Position numbers and translations under genes: made by a program. DNA of 64,000 nucleotides, from assembly GCA_045588245.1 (NCBI GenBank), contig JAZNDW010000041.1, positions 1 to 64,000 of the forward strand, in the 5' to 3' direction. Below the pieces are notes generated by a model, which had not been told where the DNA came from, made no database searches, and saw only the letters and a program-made list of their open reading frames with translations. This stretch comes from DTU064 sp045588245 (GTDB lineage Bacteria; Bacillota; Clostridia; Oscillospirales; CAG-272). Positions 32,819-41,653 of this stretch are shown one piece after another (within the stretch, counting starts at the first letter, position 1; every line of letters begins with the position of its first letter).

Positions 32819-33187
32819 ATGGCTCGTATAGCTGGTGTTGACATCCCCAACAATAAGCGCATTGAAATCGCTCTTACCTATATTTACGGTATCGGACAGA
32901 CAAGCGCAACGAAAATTTGTGAAACAACGGGTATTAATCCCGACACACGTGCGAAAGACCTCACTGAGGACGAAGTAGCAAAGCTTCGTGACGTAATCGA
33001 AGAAAACTACACTGTTGAGGGTGACCTCCGCCGTGAAGTAGCTCTTAACATTAAGCGTCTCGTAGAAATCAACTGCTATCGCGGAATCAGACACAGAAAA
33101 GGTCTTCCTGTGAGAGGACAGCGCACAAAGACAAACGCGAGAACTCGCAAGGGTCCCGCAAAGACAATCGCTAACAAGAAGAAGTAA
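32819..33187 (+). CDS. rpsM: 30S ribosomal protein S13 (uS13)
   Basis: 122 residues. It contacts P-site tRNA and bridges to 50S. MARIAGVDIPNNKRIEIALTY is the near-universal start (read as two overlapping pieces), and CYRGIRHRKGLPVRGQRTK is the second signature. The basic C-terminal tail ends in ANKKK. GAGAGGTGA precedes the ATG. Confidence 0.98.
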   Translation: MARIAGVDIPNNKRIEIALTYIYGIGQTSATKICETTGINPDTRAKDLTEDEVAKLRDVIEENYTVEGDLRREVALNIKRLVEINCYRGIRHRKGLPVRGQRTKTNARTRKGPAKTIANKKK

Positions 33188-33205
33188 GGTAAAGGAGTAA
33201 ACGTA

Positions 33206-33601
33206 ATGGCTAAGACAACCAAAAAGGTGATCAAGAAGCGCCGCGAACGTAAGAATATCGAATCCGGTGCTGCACATATCAGCTCCACCTTCAACAACAC
33301 AATCGTAACGCTGACTGACCTTCAGGGTAATACGATCGCTTGGGCATCTGCCGGTGAGCTCGGCTTCAAGGGCTCCAGAAAGTCCACTCCCTTTGCAGCT
33401 CAGATGGCAGCAGAACACGCTGCAAAGCTTGCAATGGATCACGGTCTCCGTACCGTTGAAGTATTCGTTCGCGGTCCCGGATCCGGACGTGAAGCAGCAA
33501 TCCGTTCTCTCGCAGCAGCAGGTCTTCAGATCACGCTCATCAAGGACGTGACTCCGATCCCTCACAACGGCTGCAGACCGCCTAAGCGCAGACGCGTTTA
33601 A
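33206..33601 (+). CDS. rpsK: 30S ribosomal protein S11 (uS11)
   Basis: 131 residues, a platform protein near the Shine-Dalgarno helix. Landmarks are HISSTFNNTIVTLTD, GPGSGREAAIRSLAAAGL and the C-terminal PHNGCRPPKRRRV. Start supported by AAAGGAG. Confidence 0.98.
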   Translation: MAKTTKKVIKKRRERKNIESGAAHISSTFNNTIVTLTDLQGNTIAWASAGELGFKGSRKSTPFAAQMAAEHAAKLAMDHGLRTVEVFVRGPGSGREAAIRSLAAAGLQITLIKDVTPIPHNGCRPPKRRRV

Positions 33602-33624
33602 TTATCACAGGAGGTATAAATCAC

Positions 33625-34251
33625 ATGGCAAGATATACAGGACCCTCGTGCCGCCTTTGCCGCAGAGAAGGCAAAAAGCTCTTCCTTAAGGGCGATCGTT
33701 GCCTTTCCGATAAGTGTGCTGTCGTAAGAAGAGACGGCGCTCCCGGTCAGCACGGTACTTCCCGCAAGAAGGTAGAGGAATACGGACGTCAGCTCCGTGA
33801 AAAGCAGACGGCAAGACGCTACTACGGCGTACAGGAAAAGCAGTTCAAGAAGTACTATGTAAAGGCAGAAAAGAAGGCCGGCATCACCGGTGAAAACCTT
33901 CTTTCCATCCTTGAAACACGTCTTGACAACGTTGTTTACAGAATGGGTATGGCTTGCAGCCGTAAAGAAGCACGTCAGCTCGTGCTTCATGCTCACTTCC
34001 GTCTCAACGGCAAGAAAGTTAACATCCCGTCTATGCTCATTAAGCCCGGCGACGTGGTCTCCCTCAAGGAATCCAGCAGAGATTCTGCTAAGATCAAGGA
34101 GCTCATCGAGCGTATGCAGTCCGCTGTAACGCCCAAGTGGCTTGAAATCGACAAGGAAAATGTTGTAGCAAAGGTAGTTGCAGCTCCCGCACGCGAAGAC
34201 ATCGACTTTGATTTCAACGAGCAGCTCATCGTCGAGCTCTATTCCAAATAA
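33625..34251 (+). CDS. rpsD: 30S ribosomal protein S4 (uS4), Cys-containing type
   Basis: 208 residues. It initiates 30S body assembly. The N-terminus has the zinc-type cysteine cluster (CRLC and later a Cys pair in CLSDKC), and an S4 RNA-binding domain (about 95-155) includes RLDNVVYRMGMACSRKEARQLV. In many bacteria S4 represses the alpha operon. CAGGAGG precedes the ATG. Confidence 0.98.
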   Translation: MARYTGPSCRLCRREGKKLFLKGDRCLSDKCAVVRRDGAPGQHGTSRKKVEEYGRQLREKQTARRYYGVQEKQFKKYYVKAEKKAGITGENLLSILETRLDNVVYRMGMACSRKEARQLVLHAHFRLNGKKVNIPSMLIKPGDVVSLKESSRDSAKIKELIERMQSAVTPKWLEIDKENVVAKVVAAPAREDIDFDFNEQLIVELYSK

Positions 34252-34330
34252 TAACATGCTCCGATATTGCTGTGTGCATGTATTTGTCCGTACGGAAAAA
34301 GAGTGTGCCGCAGTATATATCAATTTGATG

Positions 34331-34336
34331 TATAAT
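34331..34336 (+). promoter_or_regulatory. Possible internal -10 box upstream of rpoA
   Basis: TATAAT in the 155-base rpsD-rpoA gap has no convincing -35. A short GCGCC/GGCGC hairpin follows (34347-34360). An internal promoter is possible but weakly supported. Confidence 0.3.
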
Positions 34337-34406
34337 CCCGAACCGCGCCAAGGGGCGCAACCATGCAAAAGATTTGCATAAAATTGAATTTTGGAGGGTT
34401 ATTATA

Positions 34407-35381
34407 ATGATAGAAATAGAAAAGCCGAATATACAGATCGAAAATATAAGTGAGGATGGCACAAGCGGACGCTTTATCGTAGAACCGCTCGAACGCGGTT
34501 ACGGTGTTACCCTTGGTAACTCGCTGCGCAGAGTTCTTCTTTCCAGCCTCCCCGGATACGCTGTATCTTCCATCAAGATCGACGGCGTTCTCCATGAGAT
34601 CTCCACGATCAACGGCGTAAGAGAAGACGTGACTGAGATCGTTCTCAATGTTAAGGGCATCGTTGCAAAGCTTCACTCTGCAGGTCCCAAGACGTGCATC
34701 ATTGATGTTACCGGCGCGTGCGACGTCACCGCAGGTGATATCAAAGCTGACGTTGACGTTGAGATCCTCAATCCCGAGCTTCACATCTGCACCGTTTCTG
34801 AGAACACACGCTTCTATATGGAGATTACATTCGACTACGGTCGCGGATATGTGTCCCAGGAAAAGAACAAGCAGAATCACAACGCAGTTCTTACATCGGG
34901 CACATCAGCTCCCATCGGACTCATCTACACCGATTCGATCTACACACCCGTTTACAACGTTAACTACACGGTTGAAAATACCCGCGTAGGCAACATCACG
35001 GACTACGACAAATTGACGATCGACGTCCTTACAAACGGAACAATCTCGGCAAGAGAAGCGGTTTCACTCGGAGCCAAGATACTCAACGAGCATCTCAACC
35101 TCTTCGTTAATCTTTCTGACGAAGCGAAGAAAACAGAGATTATGGTTGAACGCGAGGAAACCTTGAAGGAACAGATCCTTGAGATGACCATTGAGGACCT
35201 TGACCTGTCCGTAAGAAGTTTTAACTGCTTGAAGCGTGCAGGCATCGATACCGTTCAGAGCCTCATCAATAAGACTGAAGAGGATATGATAAAGGTACGT
35301 AATCTCGGTAAGAAATCGCTTGATGAAGTAAGACAGAAGCTCCAATCCTTAGGTCTCGAACTTAGGAAGGAAGACGAATAA
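34407..35381 (+). CDS. rpoA: RNA polymerase subunit alpha
   Basis: 324 residues from the ATG at 34407, chosen because TTGGAGG precedes it; an earlier in-frame start lacks one. The N-terminal domain (1-about 230) dimerises and nucleates the core enzyme, with ERGYGVTLGNSLRRVLLSSL as signature. The C-terminal domain (about 255-324) binds UP elements and activators: DLSVRSFNCLKRAGI and RNLGKKSLDEV. It lies between rpsD and rplQ as expected. Confidence 0.98.
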   Translation: MIEIEKPNIQIENISEDGTSGRFIVEPLERGYGVTLGNSLRRVLLSSLPGYAVSSIKIDGVLHEISTINGVREDVTEIVLNVKGIVAKLHSAGPKTCIIDVTGACDVTAGDIKADVDVEILNPELHICTVSENTRFYMEITFDYGRGYVSQEKNKQNHNAVLTSGTSAPIGLIYTDSIYTPVYNVNYTVENTRVGNITDYDKLTIDVLTNGTISAREAVSLGAKILNEHLNLFVNLSDEAKKTEIMVEREETLKEQILEMTIEDLDLSVRSFNCLKRAGIDTVQSLINKTEEDMIKVRNLGKKSLDEVRQKLQSLGLELRKEDE

Positions 35382-35414
35382 GACGAACTACAAGAATGAC
35401 AGGAGGTAACTAAA

Positions 35415-35759
35415 ATGCCCGGAACAAGAAAGCTTGGCAGACCTACCGCTCACAGACAGGCAATGCTCAGAGGTATGGTAACATATCTTCTCGAAAACGG
35501 CTCCATCGAAACAACGCTGACACGTGCGAAGGAAGTTCGTACGATCGCTGAAAAGATGATCACGCTTGGCAAGACCAACACTCTCGCCAGCCGCCGCGCA
35601 GCTCTTGCTTATATTACCAAGGAAGACGTTGTATCTAAGCTCTTCTCTGAAATCGCACCCAAGTACGAAAACAGAGACGGTGGATACACTCAGATCTATA
35701 AGCTTGGACCGAGACGCGGAGATGCTGCTGAAATGGCACTCATTAAGCTTGTTGACTAA
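35415..35759 (+). CDS. rplQ: 50S ribosomal protein L17 (bL17)
   Basis: 114 residues. It sits near the tunnel exit. Signatures are RKLGRPTAHRQAMLRGMV, ETTLTRAKEVR and YTQIYKLGPRRGDAAEMA. It is the last gene of the superoperon and is followed by a strong terminator. Confidence 0.98.
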   Translation: MPGTRKLGRPTAHRQAMLRGMVTYLLENGSIETTLTRAKEVRTIAEKMITLGKTNTLASRRAALAYITKEDVVSKLFSEIAPKYENRDGGYTQIYKLGPRRGDAAEMALIKLVD

Positions 35760-35791
35760 TAAACAGGTCTGATAAAGTATTAATAAAATAT

Positions 35792-35820
35792 AAAACACGA
35801 GCCTTTGGGCTCGTGTTTTT
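35792..35820. terminator. Terminator of the ribosomal superoperon (also serves spoIIP)
   Basis: AAAACACGAGCC (35792-35803) pairs with GGCTCGTGTTTT (35808-35819) around TTTG. A and T runs on both sides make it usable from both converging transcripts. Confidence 0.93.
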
Positions 35821-35834
35821 GCTTTTGTATTTGA

Positions 35835-37094
35835 TTATTGATCGAGAATTATTTTTGCAAGTTCTTCGGCAACAATACGAGCGCAAGCCTTGGCTTCGTC
35901 AAGCGTGTTTCCGCATGAGCCGATCTCAAGCAAGAGTGATCCGGGGGCGTATCGCTGATTATACGAAGCTGATCGAATGGACATTCGCCGGGTCAACGTA
36001 TTTGAACGCTGCCACAGCGACGCTTGCAGCTTACACGCAAGCGTTAGATTTGACTCCCAGCCGACGTGAGTGCCTGCGCGTTCGTCTGTCCCGATAACAC
36101 ACATAAACTGAGCTGTAGGCGTCCCGTCAACATTGGTGACGGGGCGCAGCTTCGTCATGTCGGAGGAAATGACAGAGTCGCGGTGTACGTCAAAGACGTA
36201 CTCTATCGACGGATATATGGCGGTGAATTCCTTTATAGCGTCGCTTGCATATGAGTATGCGTTTATGTATGATTCAGCATCGAACATTTCAGTGCAATGG
36301 ATGGTGTTGATGCCGTTGTCGTTCAGATAGTCTGCGATTACGTTGCCGACAGCAACTACATTTTTAGTTGTGTCAGTTGTTCGACAATTGTCTTCACTGC
36401 AGTAAAGCTTGGCACCATCTTTGGCATATGCCTCAGTTCCGTGGGTGTGTACTATCAGAACGACAGGTGCATCGGCGCCGTAGCGGTCGACGATGCTACT
36501 GACGGATTCTGTGTTGGGCTTGCGATCAAGATATGAGACAAGGTCGATTTCGTATGACGTTTCGTTGCTTGCGTACAGCCCGAATTCGGCATCAACGGAC
36601 AGATCAGCAGACACGATCGGATAATATCCGTCGGGGATTATAATATCATCGCTCGGATTTTCGTCGAGATCGGGCGTATCCTCTACGTTCGGGACGTTTT
36701 CTTCCGGGGTTGCGCCATTATCAAACAAATGAAGAAGGGGGAACAAGGGGAACGGTTTTGAAGAAATTGGCGGTTCAATAAAAGGCGCTTTGCCGTCGGG
36801 AAGCGCGACACCGTATAACAAGCGGGTGCTGACGGCGCGCAAAACGTCGGTAGTTATGCAAGTGCAAAAAACGGTGAGCTGAACGGCGATCACCAAAACG
36901 GCAGTAAAAATAAGAATAGATCGCGCTGTTATTGATGCTATACGGTGGCGGATACGGTAAGCTTTAAGAGCAGAAGCTTTCGTGCCGATATTGCATAGAT
37001 CGTTCGACGGCTCAAGCGAAGAGAAAAGAGCGAGCTCGGTTGAATGTGAATTTTCGGAAAGAATCGGCTGTTCTGTGCAAACGGGTATGTCCAT
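35835..37094 (-). CDS. spoIIP: Stage II sporulation protein P
   Basis: 419 residues. A membrane helix lies at about 58-80. The C-terminal amidase/endopeptidase domain has HTHGTEAY (His ligands/active site), VFDVHRDS and LLEIGSCGNT. SpoIIP works with SpoIID and SpoIIM to thin septal peptidoglycan during engulfment of the forespore. It lies directly downstream of gpr on the same strand, the arrangement known from Bacillus. Its ribosome binding site AAAGG is inside a 15-bp hairpin just upstream, which may limit translation. Confidence 0.93.
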   Translation of the reverse strand: MDIPVCTEQPILSENSHSTELALFSSLEPSNDLCNIGTKASALKAYRIRHRIASITARSILIFTAVLVIAVQLTVFCTCITTDVLRAVSTRLLYGVALPDGKAPFIEPPISSKPFPLFPLLHLFDNGATPEENVPNVEDTPDLDENPSDDIIIPDGYYPIVSADLSVDAEFGLYASNETSYEIDLVSYLDRKPNTESVSSIVDRYGADAPVVLIVHTHGTEAYAKDGAKLYCSEDNCRTTDTTKNVVAVGNVIADYLNDNGINTIHCTEMFDAESYINAYSYASDAIKEFTAIYPSIEYVFDVHRDSVISSDMTKLRPVTNVDGTPTAQFMCVIGTDERAGTHVGWESNLTLACKLQASLWQRSNTLTRRMSIRSASYNQRYAPGSLLLEIGSCGNTLDEAKACARIVAEELAKIILDQ

Positions 37095-37103
37095 ATTCGT
37101 ATT

Positions 37104-37138
37104 CCTTTCATAAGCTTTACGGTAAAGCTTATGAAAGG
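37104..37138 (-). promoter_or_regulatory. Hairpin that buries the spoIIP ribosome binding site
   Basis: A perfect 15-bp inverted repeat (37104-37118 and 37124-37138, short loop). On the minus-strand transcript the 3' arm contains AAAGG nine bases before the spoIIP ATG. No T-run follows, so translational control or a weak gpr terminator are both possible. Confidence 0.6.
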
Positions 37139-37164
37139 GACGTTTGTGGTTATGACGGTTACGT

Positions 37165-38076
37165 TCAAAATCCTGCGACGCGATTTATAGCGTCTGCAAC
37201 GAGGCGTGATAATTCTTCGACGATCAGGTCGCAATCCTTGGGAGACACGAAAAAAGACCGCCCGTTTTCGAGGACGTGACGCAAATTGTCACTGATCTTA
37301 TCGGGGGAGATACCGCCTTCTTCAAGCGCATCGTAAACAAGCGAGGAGGAATCAACGATGGTGGGGATTCCGATCGTAATAACGGGGACACCGAGCGTTT
37401 CAAAATTGACGGGTGTGCGTCTGTTTCCGATGCCGGAGCCGGGCGCAATTCCCGTGTTTGAGATCTGTATCGTCGTTGCCAAACGTGAACATGAACGCGC
37501 AGCAAACGCATCAACCAAGATAACGGCGTGCGGCAAGACCGTCCTGCACGCACCTGCTAAAATATCGGAAATTTCTATGCCAGTTTGTGCGGCGACGCCC
37601 GGCGCAAGCGTTGAAACGCAGGCGCATCCGAGCCGTTCGTAAAGCTTTGGATCGCTGAATCTAAGGTCGCGGGTGACAGTTACTTTGTCGGAAACGAGCG
37701 GTCCGACAGCGTCGGCGGAAAGATGACGGTTTCCGAGTCCTGCGACAAGCAACGTCGTATCCCGAACCGACAGTCCGCCGTCAATGACGCCGTCGATAAG
37801 CTCCGTTATTATTTCTGACAGTACCAGAACGAGATGTTCACGAGCGTCGTCGGCGAGGGAGGTGGTTTTTCCCGAAAAAACAGTGTAGTATGTGCCGCGC
37901 TCTTTGCCGGTAGCCCCCTCGCCTTCGTCGCCGTCGATCTGTGTTCTGATTATGTCAAAACCGTTTTTGTCGTAACGGCAAATGTTGACTCCGACGGCGG
38001 AACCGGTGCCGTCGGAGGTTGGCATTGATTCGCAGGCAAGGTCCGTGCGCGGTATGAAATGAAGATCGTTTGTCAT
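37165..38076 (-). CDS. gpr: Germination protease (spore protease GPR, family A25)
   Basis: 303 residues from the ATG at 38076 (MTNDLHFIPRTDLACE), where the family N-terminus begins; the frame is open further upstream but into promoter-like sequence. GPR is made in the forespore as a zymogen, autoprocesses, and degrades small acid-soluble spore proteins at germination. Landmarks are TTLLVAGLGNRHLSADAVGP, STLAPGVAAQTGIE and GSGIGNRRTPVNFETLGVPV. The ribosome binding site is weak (TGTGGG). spoIIP follows in the same direction. Confidence 0.93.
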   Translation of the reverse strand: MTNDLHFIPRTDLACESMPTSDGTGSAVGVNICRYDKNGFDIIRTQIDGDEGEGATGKERGTYYTVFSGKTTSLADDAREHLVLVLSEIITELIDGVIDGGLSVRDTTLLVAGLGNRHLSADAVGPLVSDKVTVTRDLRFSDPKLYERLGCACVSTLAPGVAAQTGIEISDILAGACRTVLPHAVILVDAFAARSCSRLATTIQISNTGIAPGSGIGNRRTPVNFETLGVPVITIGIPTIVDSSSLVYDALEEGGISPDKISDNLRHVLENGRSFFVSPKDCDLIVEELSRLVADAINRVAGF

Positions 38077-38208
38077 GAAAATACCCACAGAAAATATTGA
38101 AGTTTTTTTGAAATCTGTGGCTATTGTCTGCAAATTTGTGATATAATATTCGTAGGATAAAGTTGCATTCACGAATTCTTCATAAAATGGTTGCAAAATT
38201 GTTGAAGT

Positions 38209-38237
38209 TGCACAAAAAATAACGAAACTGTTGTGCA
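38209..38237. repeat. Inverted repeat TGCACAA/TTGTGCA upstream of the OppA-like gene
   Basis: Two 7-base arms are separated by 15 bases, located 36 bases upstream of the -35 box of the OppA promoter. It could be an operator or simply a hairpin. Confidence 0.3.
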
Positions 38238-38273
38238 TATAACTGAATCTGCAAAATATACATAAATAATTGA

Positions 38274-38302
38274 TTGATTCTCGGCAACTTTAGTGATATA
38301 AT
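38274..38302 (+). promoter_or_regulatory. Promoter of the peptide-binding lipoprotein
   Basis: TTGATT (38274-38279), 17 bases, TATAAT (38297-38302) with TGA extended -10. The leader to the ATG is about 100 bases. Confidence 0.8.
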
Positions 38303-38411
38303 ATAGTAAGCATTGTGCGCCCGTCCTTTTTTGAGCTGTTTTGCATCGAAATCATGGGCGGCGAGCTTATGATTATTTATGCTGATACGCATAAGGAGGA
38401 ATTTCCGAACC

Positions 38412-40217
38412 ATGAAAAGAGCACTGTCACTTATTCTGTGCGCCGTTATGCTTCTTGCTGTACTTTCCGGCTGTACGACTCTTGAAAAGGACGAAACAGG
38501 CGAATATGACAAGGGCGCCATCATCCCGATGTATCTGGGCACAGAAATGTACGATTTTGACCCCCAGCGCGCATATCTCAACGATTCCAATGTGAAGATA
38601 TTGAGCCTTTTGTTTGAAAGTCTCACCGATATCGATGAAAACGGAAAGCTCAAGCTTTCTCTTATCGATTCTTATGAGATCATTGACGGTAACAGATATG
38701 GCGAATATAAGATGCAGATCAGACTTAAGGATACAAAGTGGAGTGACGGTCGTGCCGTAACAGCAAGTGATGTTGTTTACTCCTGGAAGCGTATTCTCGA
38801 CGTTGATTTTGACTCTGAAGCAGCAGCGCTGCTTTATGACATCAAGAATGCACGTGCCGTCAAAGCAGGTGATATGACTATCGACGACCTTGGTCTTACT
38901 GCGCCCGAAACTCTCGTCGTTGAAGTTGAATTTGAACGTTCCATCAACTATGAACAGTTCCTCCGCAACCTTTCCAGCCCCGCTCTCGTTCCTCTCCGTG
39001 AGGATATCGTTTCCAAGTCCGTTGACTGGGCGAAGAAGCCTGCCACAATGGTTACAAGCGGTCCGTTCGTAGTCAAGGCTGTTACATACGGCGGCGTTCT
39101 CCGTATCGAACGTTCCAACTATTACTTCCTCAATGCTGATAAGAACGAGCCTATGGATAAGTACGTAATTCCTTACAGAATTGAAGTTGACTATTCCAAG
39201 AACCTCTCCGCTCAGCTTAAGACCTTCTCGGGCAACAAGCTCTTCTATCTGAACGAGCTCCCGCTCGACAAGCGCGTTGAATATAAGACCACGTACGGCG
39301 ATTATATAACGACGGCTGATCTTATGTCTACACATGCATATTACTTCAATCTTAATAATCCTCTCTTCCAGGATGCAAGAGTTCGTCAGGCTCTCTCCCT
39401 CGTTATTGACCGCGAAAAGATCGCTAACGAGATCGCCGTATTCGCTAAGCCCGCAACAGGCTTTATCCCCTATGGCGTAACTAACGGTTCTGTCGGAACT
39501 TCCTGGAGAGATTCCGGCGAAGCTCTCATCAAGACCACTGCAAACAAGGACGCAGCTCTTGCGCTTCTTAAGGAAGCAGGCGTTACAAGCGGCGAATTTA
39601 AGGTTACATACTATGCAAACGATGACGTAAGCGCTGCTATTGCAGAATACGTTGCAGGCGTATGGAGCGAACTCGGATTCGCAGTAAGAGCAATTCCGTC
39701 CAAGGCATCCGCCAACATGGAAGACTCCACTATCTATAACGATAACTTCAATGGACTCTATGAAGTTGCAGACGCAACCGAACTCAAGTGGGACGTAATG
39801 GCTATCGATTATCAGATGCTCTCTGAAGAAGCATTCTCCGCTCTCGCACCGTTCGCAACCGAGTTCTCCGGTAACGGTATCAACCTTACCACGGACAGCA
39901 CGGACTACACGACTGTTGGCCACGTGACAGGTTACGCAAGCGAAGCTTACGATGCTATTATTGAATCCGCATTTGCAGAAGTTGACCCTGCTAAGAGAGC
40001 ACAGATCCTCCGCGATGCTGAGGCGCTCCTTATGGAAGATATGCCCATCGTGCCTATCGTATTCAACCAGAATGCGTACATCATCAACTCTGATGTCGTA
40101 TCCGGATTCAAGCTTGACTACTACGGTCTGTCCATTCTCAACGACGTTAAGATGGATGACTACATGGCTTGGAAGCCTTACTTTGATACTACCGCACCTG
40201 CTGCTCAGCAGCAGTAA
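38412..40217 (+). CDS. Peptide ABC transporter substrate-binding lipoprotein (OppA/SBP family 5)
   Basis: 601 residues from the ATG at 38412 (AAGGAGG upstream). The signal peptide ends in LSGC, with lipidated Cys21. The SBP_bac_5 fold shows YDFDPQRAY, TKWSDGRAVTASDVVYSWKR, DARVRQALSLVIDREKIA and a late MPIVPIVFNQNAYI. It captures oligopeptides outside the membrane and delivers them to an ABC permease. The permease and ATPase genes are not next to it, so this is an orphan receptor. Codon use is like that of ribosomal proteins, which suggests abundant expression. Confidence 0.93.
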   Translation: MKRALSLILCAVMLLAVLSGCTTLEKDETGEYDKGAIIPMYLGTEMYDFDPQRAYLNDSNVKILSLLFESLTDIDENGKLKLSLIDSYEIIDGNRYGEYKMQIRLKDTKWSDGRAVTASDVVYSWKRILDVDFDSEAAALLYDIKNARAVKAGDMTIDDLGLTAPETLVVEVEFERSINYEQFLRNLSSPALVPLREDIVSKSVDWAKKPATMVTSGPFVVKAVTYGGVLRIERSNYYFLNADKNEPMDKYVIPYRIEVDYSKNLSAQLKTFSGNKLFYLNELPLDKRVEYKTTYGDYITTADLMSTHAYYFNLNNPLFQDARVRQALSLVIDREKIANEIAVFAKPATGFIPYGVTNGSVGTSWRDSGEALIKTTANKDAALALLKEAGVTSGEFKVTYYANDDVSAAIAEYVAGVWSELGFAVRAIPSKASANMEDSTIYNDNFNGLYEVADATELKWDVMAIDYQMLSEEAFSALAPFATEFSGNGINLTTDSTDYTTVGHVTGYASEAYDAIIESAFAEVDPAKRAQILRDAEALLMEDMPIVPIVFNQNAYIINSDVVSGFKLDYYGLSILNDVKMDDYMAWKPYFDTTAPAAQQQ

Positions 40218-40239
40218 GCTGTAATCACAAAATGTTCGG

Positions 40240-40275
40240 GGGGTGAAAGAACGCGTGCGTTCTTTCACCCCTTAA
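40240..40275 (+). terminator. Terminator after the peptide-binding lipoprotein
   Basis: A 15-bp stem, GGGGTGAAAGAACGC (40240-40254) with its complement (40257-40271), loop closed by GT. It is followed by a weak T-rich stretch. Confidence 0.75.
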
Positions 40276-40307
40276 TTTATCAAAGCTCTACTGAAAGGAC
40301 TCTGTGT

Positions 40308-40865
40308 ATGAGATCTGCCGTCAAGGATAAAAACTATGTAAAGGTATTTATTCTGTATCTACTGAAAAATATAGGAAAGCCTCTCGATTATAATACCATC
40401 AACGACATCGTACTTTACGATGGATACGTGGGATATTTTGACTTTGCCGCCTGCTTTGCGGAGCTTCTTGACGACGAGCACGTAGCGGAGATCAAAGGCA
40501 TCGACGGCGCTCTTGACACATACGTTATTACCCCGCGAGGAATCAGTATTGCTGAAAGTCTGGCGGAGGATATCTTTTCCGATATCCGTGATAAGAGCCT
40601 AAAAAGTGCGCTGAAACTGTTGTCCTTCAAGGAACGCGAGGCTGAACTCGTATATGAATGCGAGGAACTTGACCCGGACGAGGGCGGCGGATGCATGGTG
40701 ACCTGCGGCATACGCGAAAAAAAGCGTGACGTTTGTATGATAACGGTGAAGGTCGATACGAAACAGCGTGCCGAAGCGATCAAGAAAAACTTCTACGATC
40801 ATCCCGAAGTCGTTTTCCGTGGCACGATAGCGTTGCTTTCCGGAAACATGAACCTTATTTTTTAA
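40308..40865 (+). CDS. DUF4364 family protein (winged-helix type)
   Basis: 185 residues. It matches the DUF4364 pattern: an N-terminal winged-helix-like region (VKVFILYLLKNIGKPLDYNTI, FDFAACFAELLDDEHV, YVITPRGISIAE) and a C-terminal beta-rich part. It is probably a DNA-binding regulator with an unknown target. AAAGGAC precedes the ATG. No promoter is obvious, and it may depend on readthrough from the upstream gene. Confidence 0.75.
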   Translation: MRSAVKDKNYVKVFILYLLKNIGKPLDYNTINDIVLYDGYVGYFDFAACFAELLDDEHVAEIKGIDGALDTYVITPRGISIAESLAEDIFSDIRDKSLKSALKLLSFKEREAELVYECEELDPDEGGGCMVTCGIREKKRDVCMITVKVDTKQRAEAIKKNFYDHPEVVFRGTIALLSGNMNLIF

Positions 40866-40926
40866 CTGATATATGAACTTATAAATAAAAAATATAACAT
40901 ATTTTTAAAAAAATGTTTATATATTG

Positions 40927-40955
40927 TTGACAAATAGATAAAAAGTTGCTATAAT
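40927..40955 (+). promoter_or_regulatory. Consensus sigma-A promoter of the SigH-like gene
   Basis: TTGACA (40927-40932), 17 bases, TATAAT (40950-40955): a perfect match to consensus in both hexamers. Confidence 0.88.
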
Positions 40956-41024
40956 TTCAAGTGGTAAAGTGGTTTTTGTGGGAATATTGACCTTCTGTCG
41001 AGATTCCACTCACGAAAGAATGAT

Positions 41025-41618
41025 ATGATAAGTTACAATGAATTCACCGTCAACGAGCTTTTGGATGCTGTAAAATCGGATGACGATGATGCGTGTGCGG
41101 AGCTTTTGCGACGATACGCACCCCTGATCGACCGTATGGTATACAGCACGCTGCCGCAACTTGAATCGGCGACTCGTGCCGACGAGGACGAGCTTCGTCA
41201 AGAAGCGGCAATAAAGCTTTATCAGGCAGCACTCAGCTACGATACGGCGCAGGAAGATACGAGCTTTGGCTTGTTTGCCAAGATCTGTATTAAGAACCGT
41301 ATGATATCGCTTATCAGACGCCAGAATGGCGCTGTTACCGTCATGGACGTAGACGATATTTATGACGGCAACGTAGCAAATAATGCGCGCTCCGAGGACG
41401 ACCCTTCGACGTTGCTTCTGGACCGCGAACGCGAGCGCGAGCTTGAAGGTGAGATCAAGACGCACCTGTCCGCCCTTGAGTATGAGGTTTACGACCTCTA
41501 TATGGACGGTATCGGCGTGAATCGAATCGCCGAGGTGCTTGGCTTAAGTGTGAAAGCTGTTGAAAATGCACTTTACAGAATGCGCGGAAAGGTAGCAAAG
41601 ATCTTGTCGCGTAAGTGA
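41025..41618 (+). CDS. Sigma-70 family RNA polymerase sigma factor, SigH-like
   Basis: 197 residues with region 2 (about 20-95, DEDELRQEAAIKLYQA, FGLFAKICIKNRMISLI) and region 4 (about 145-195, LSALEYEVYDLYMDGIGVNRIAEVLGLSVKAVENALYRMR; quoted motif pieces overlap in one helix-turn-helix). Size and layout fit SigH, which starts sporulation in Firmicutes. rlmB two genes downstream recalls the conserved rlmB-sigH neighbourhood. A different stress sigma factor cannot be excluded. Confidence 0.8.
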   Translation: MISYNEFTVNELLDAVKSDDDDACAELLRRYAPLIDRMVYSTLPQLESATRADEDELRQEAAIKLYQAALSYDTAQEDTSFGLFAKICIKNRMISLIRRQNGAVTVMDVDDIYDGNVANNARSEDDPSTLLLDRERERELEGEIKTHLSALEYEVYDLYMDGIGVNRIAEVLGLSVKAVENALYRMRGKVAKILSRK

Positions 41619-41653
41619 ACACGAATGTAACGGTGTCTGCCGTTATATATAAA

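Noticed and set aside
37131..37140. An alternative ATG for spoIIP inside the hairpin
   Set aside because: It is in another frame and would not give the SpoIIP protein.
38077..38238. Extension of gpr by 54 codons upstream
   Set aside because: The added residues match no germination protease and overlap AT-rich promoter-like sequence; the family starts at the ATG at 38076.
38427..40268. A 613-codon open frame antisense to the OppA-like gene
   Set aside because: Same cause: biased codons keep the antisense frame open. The plus strand has a promoter, ribosome binding site, lipobox and family motifs.
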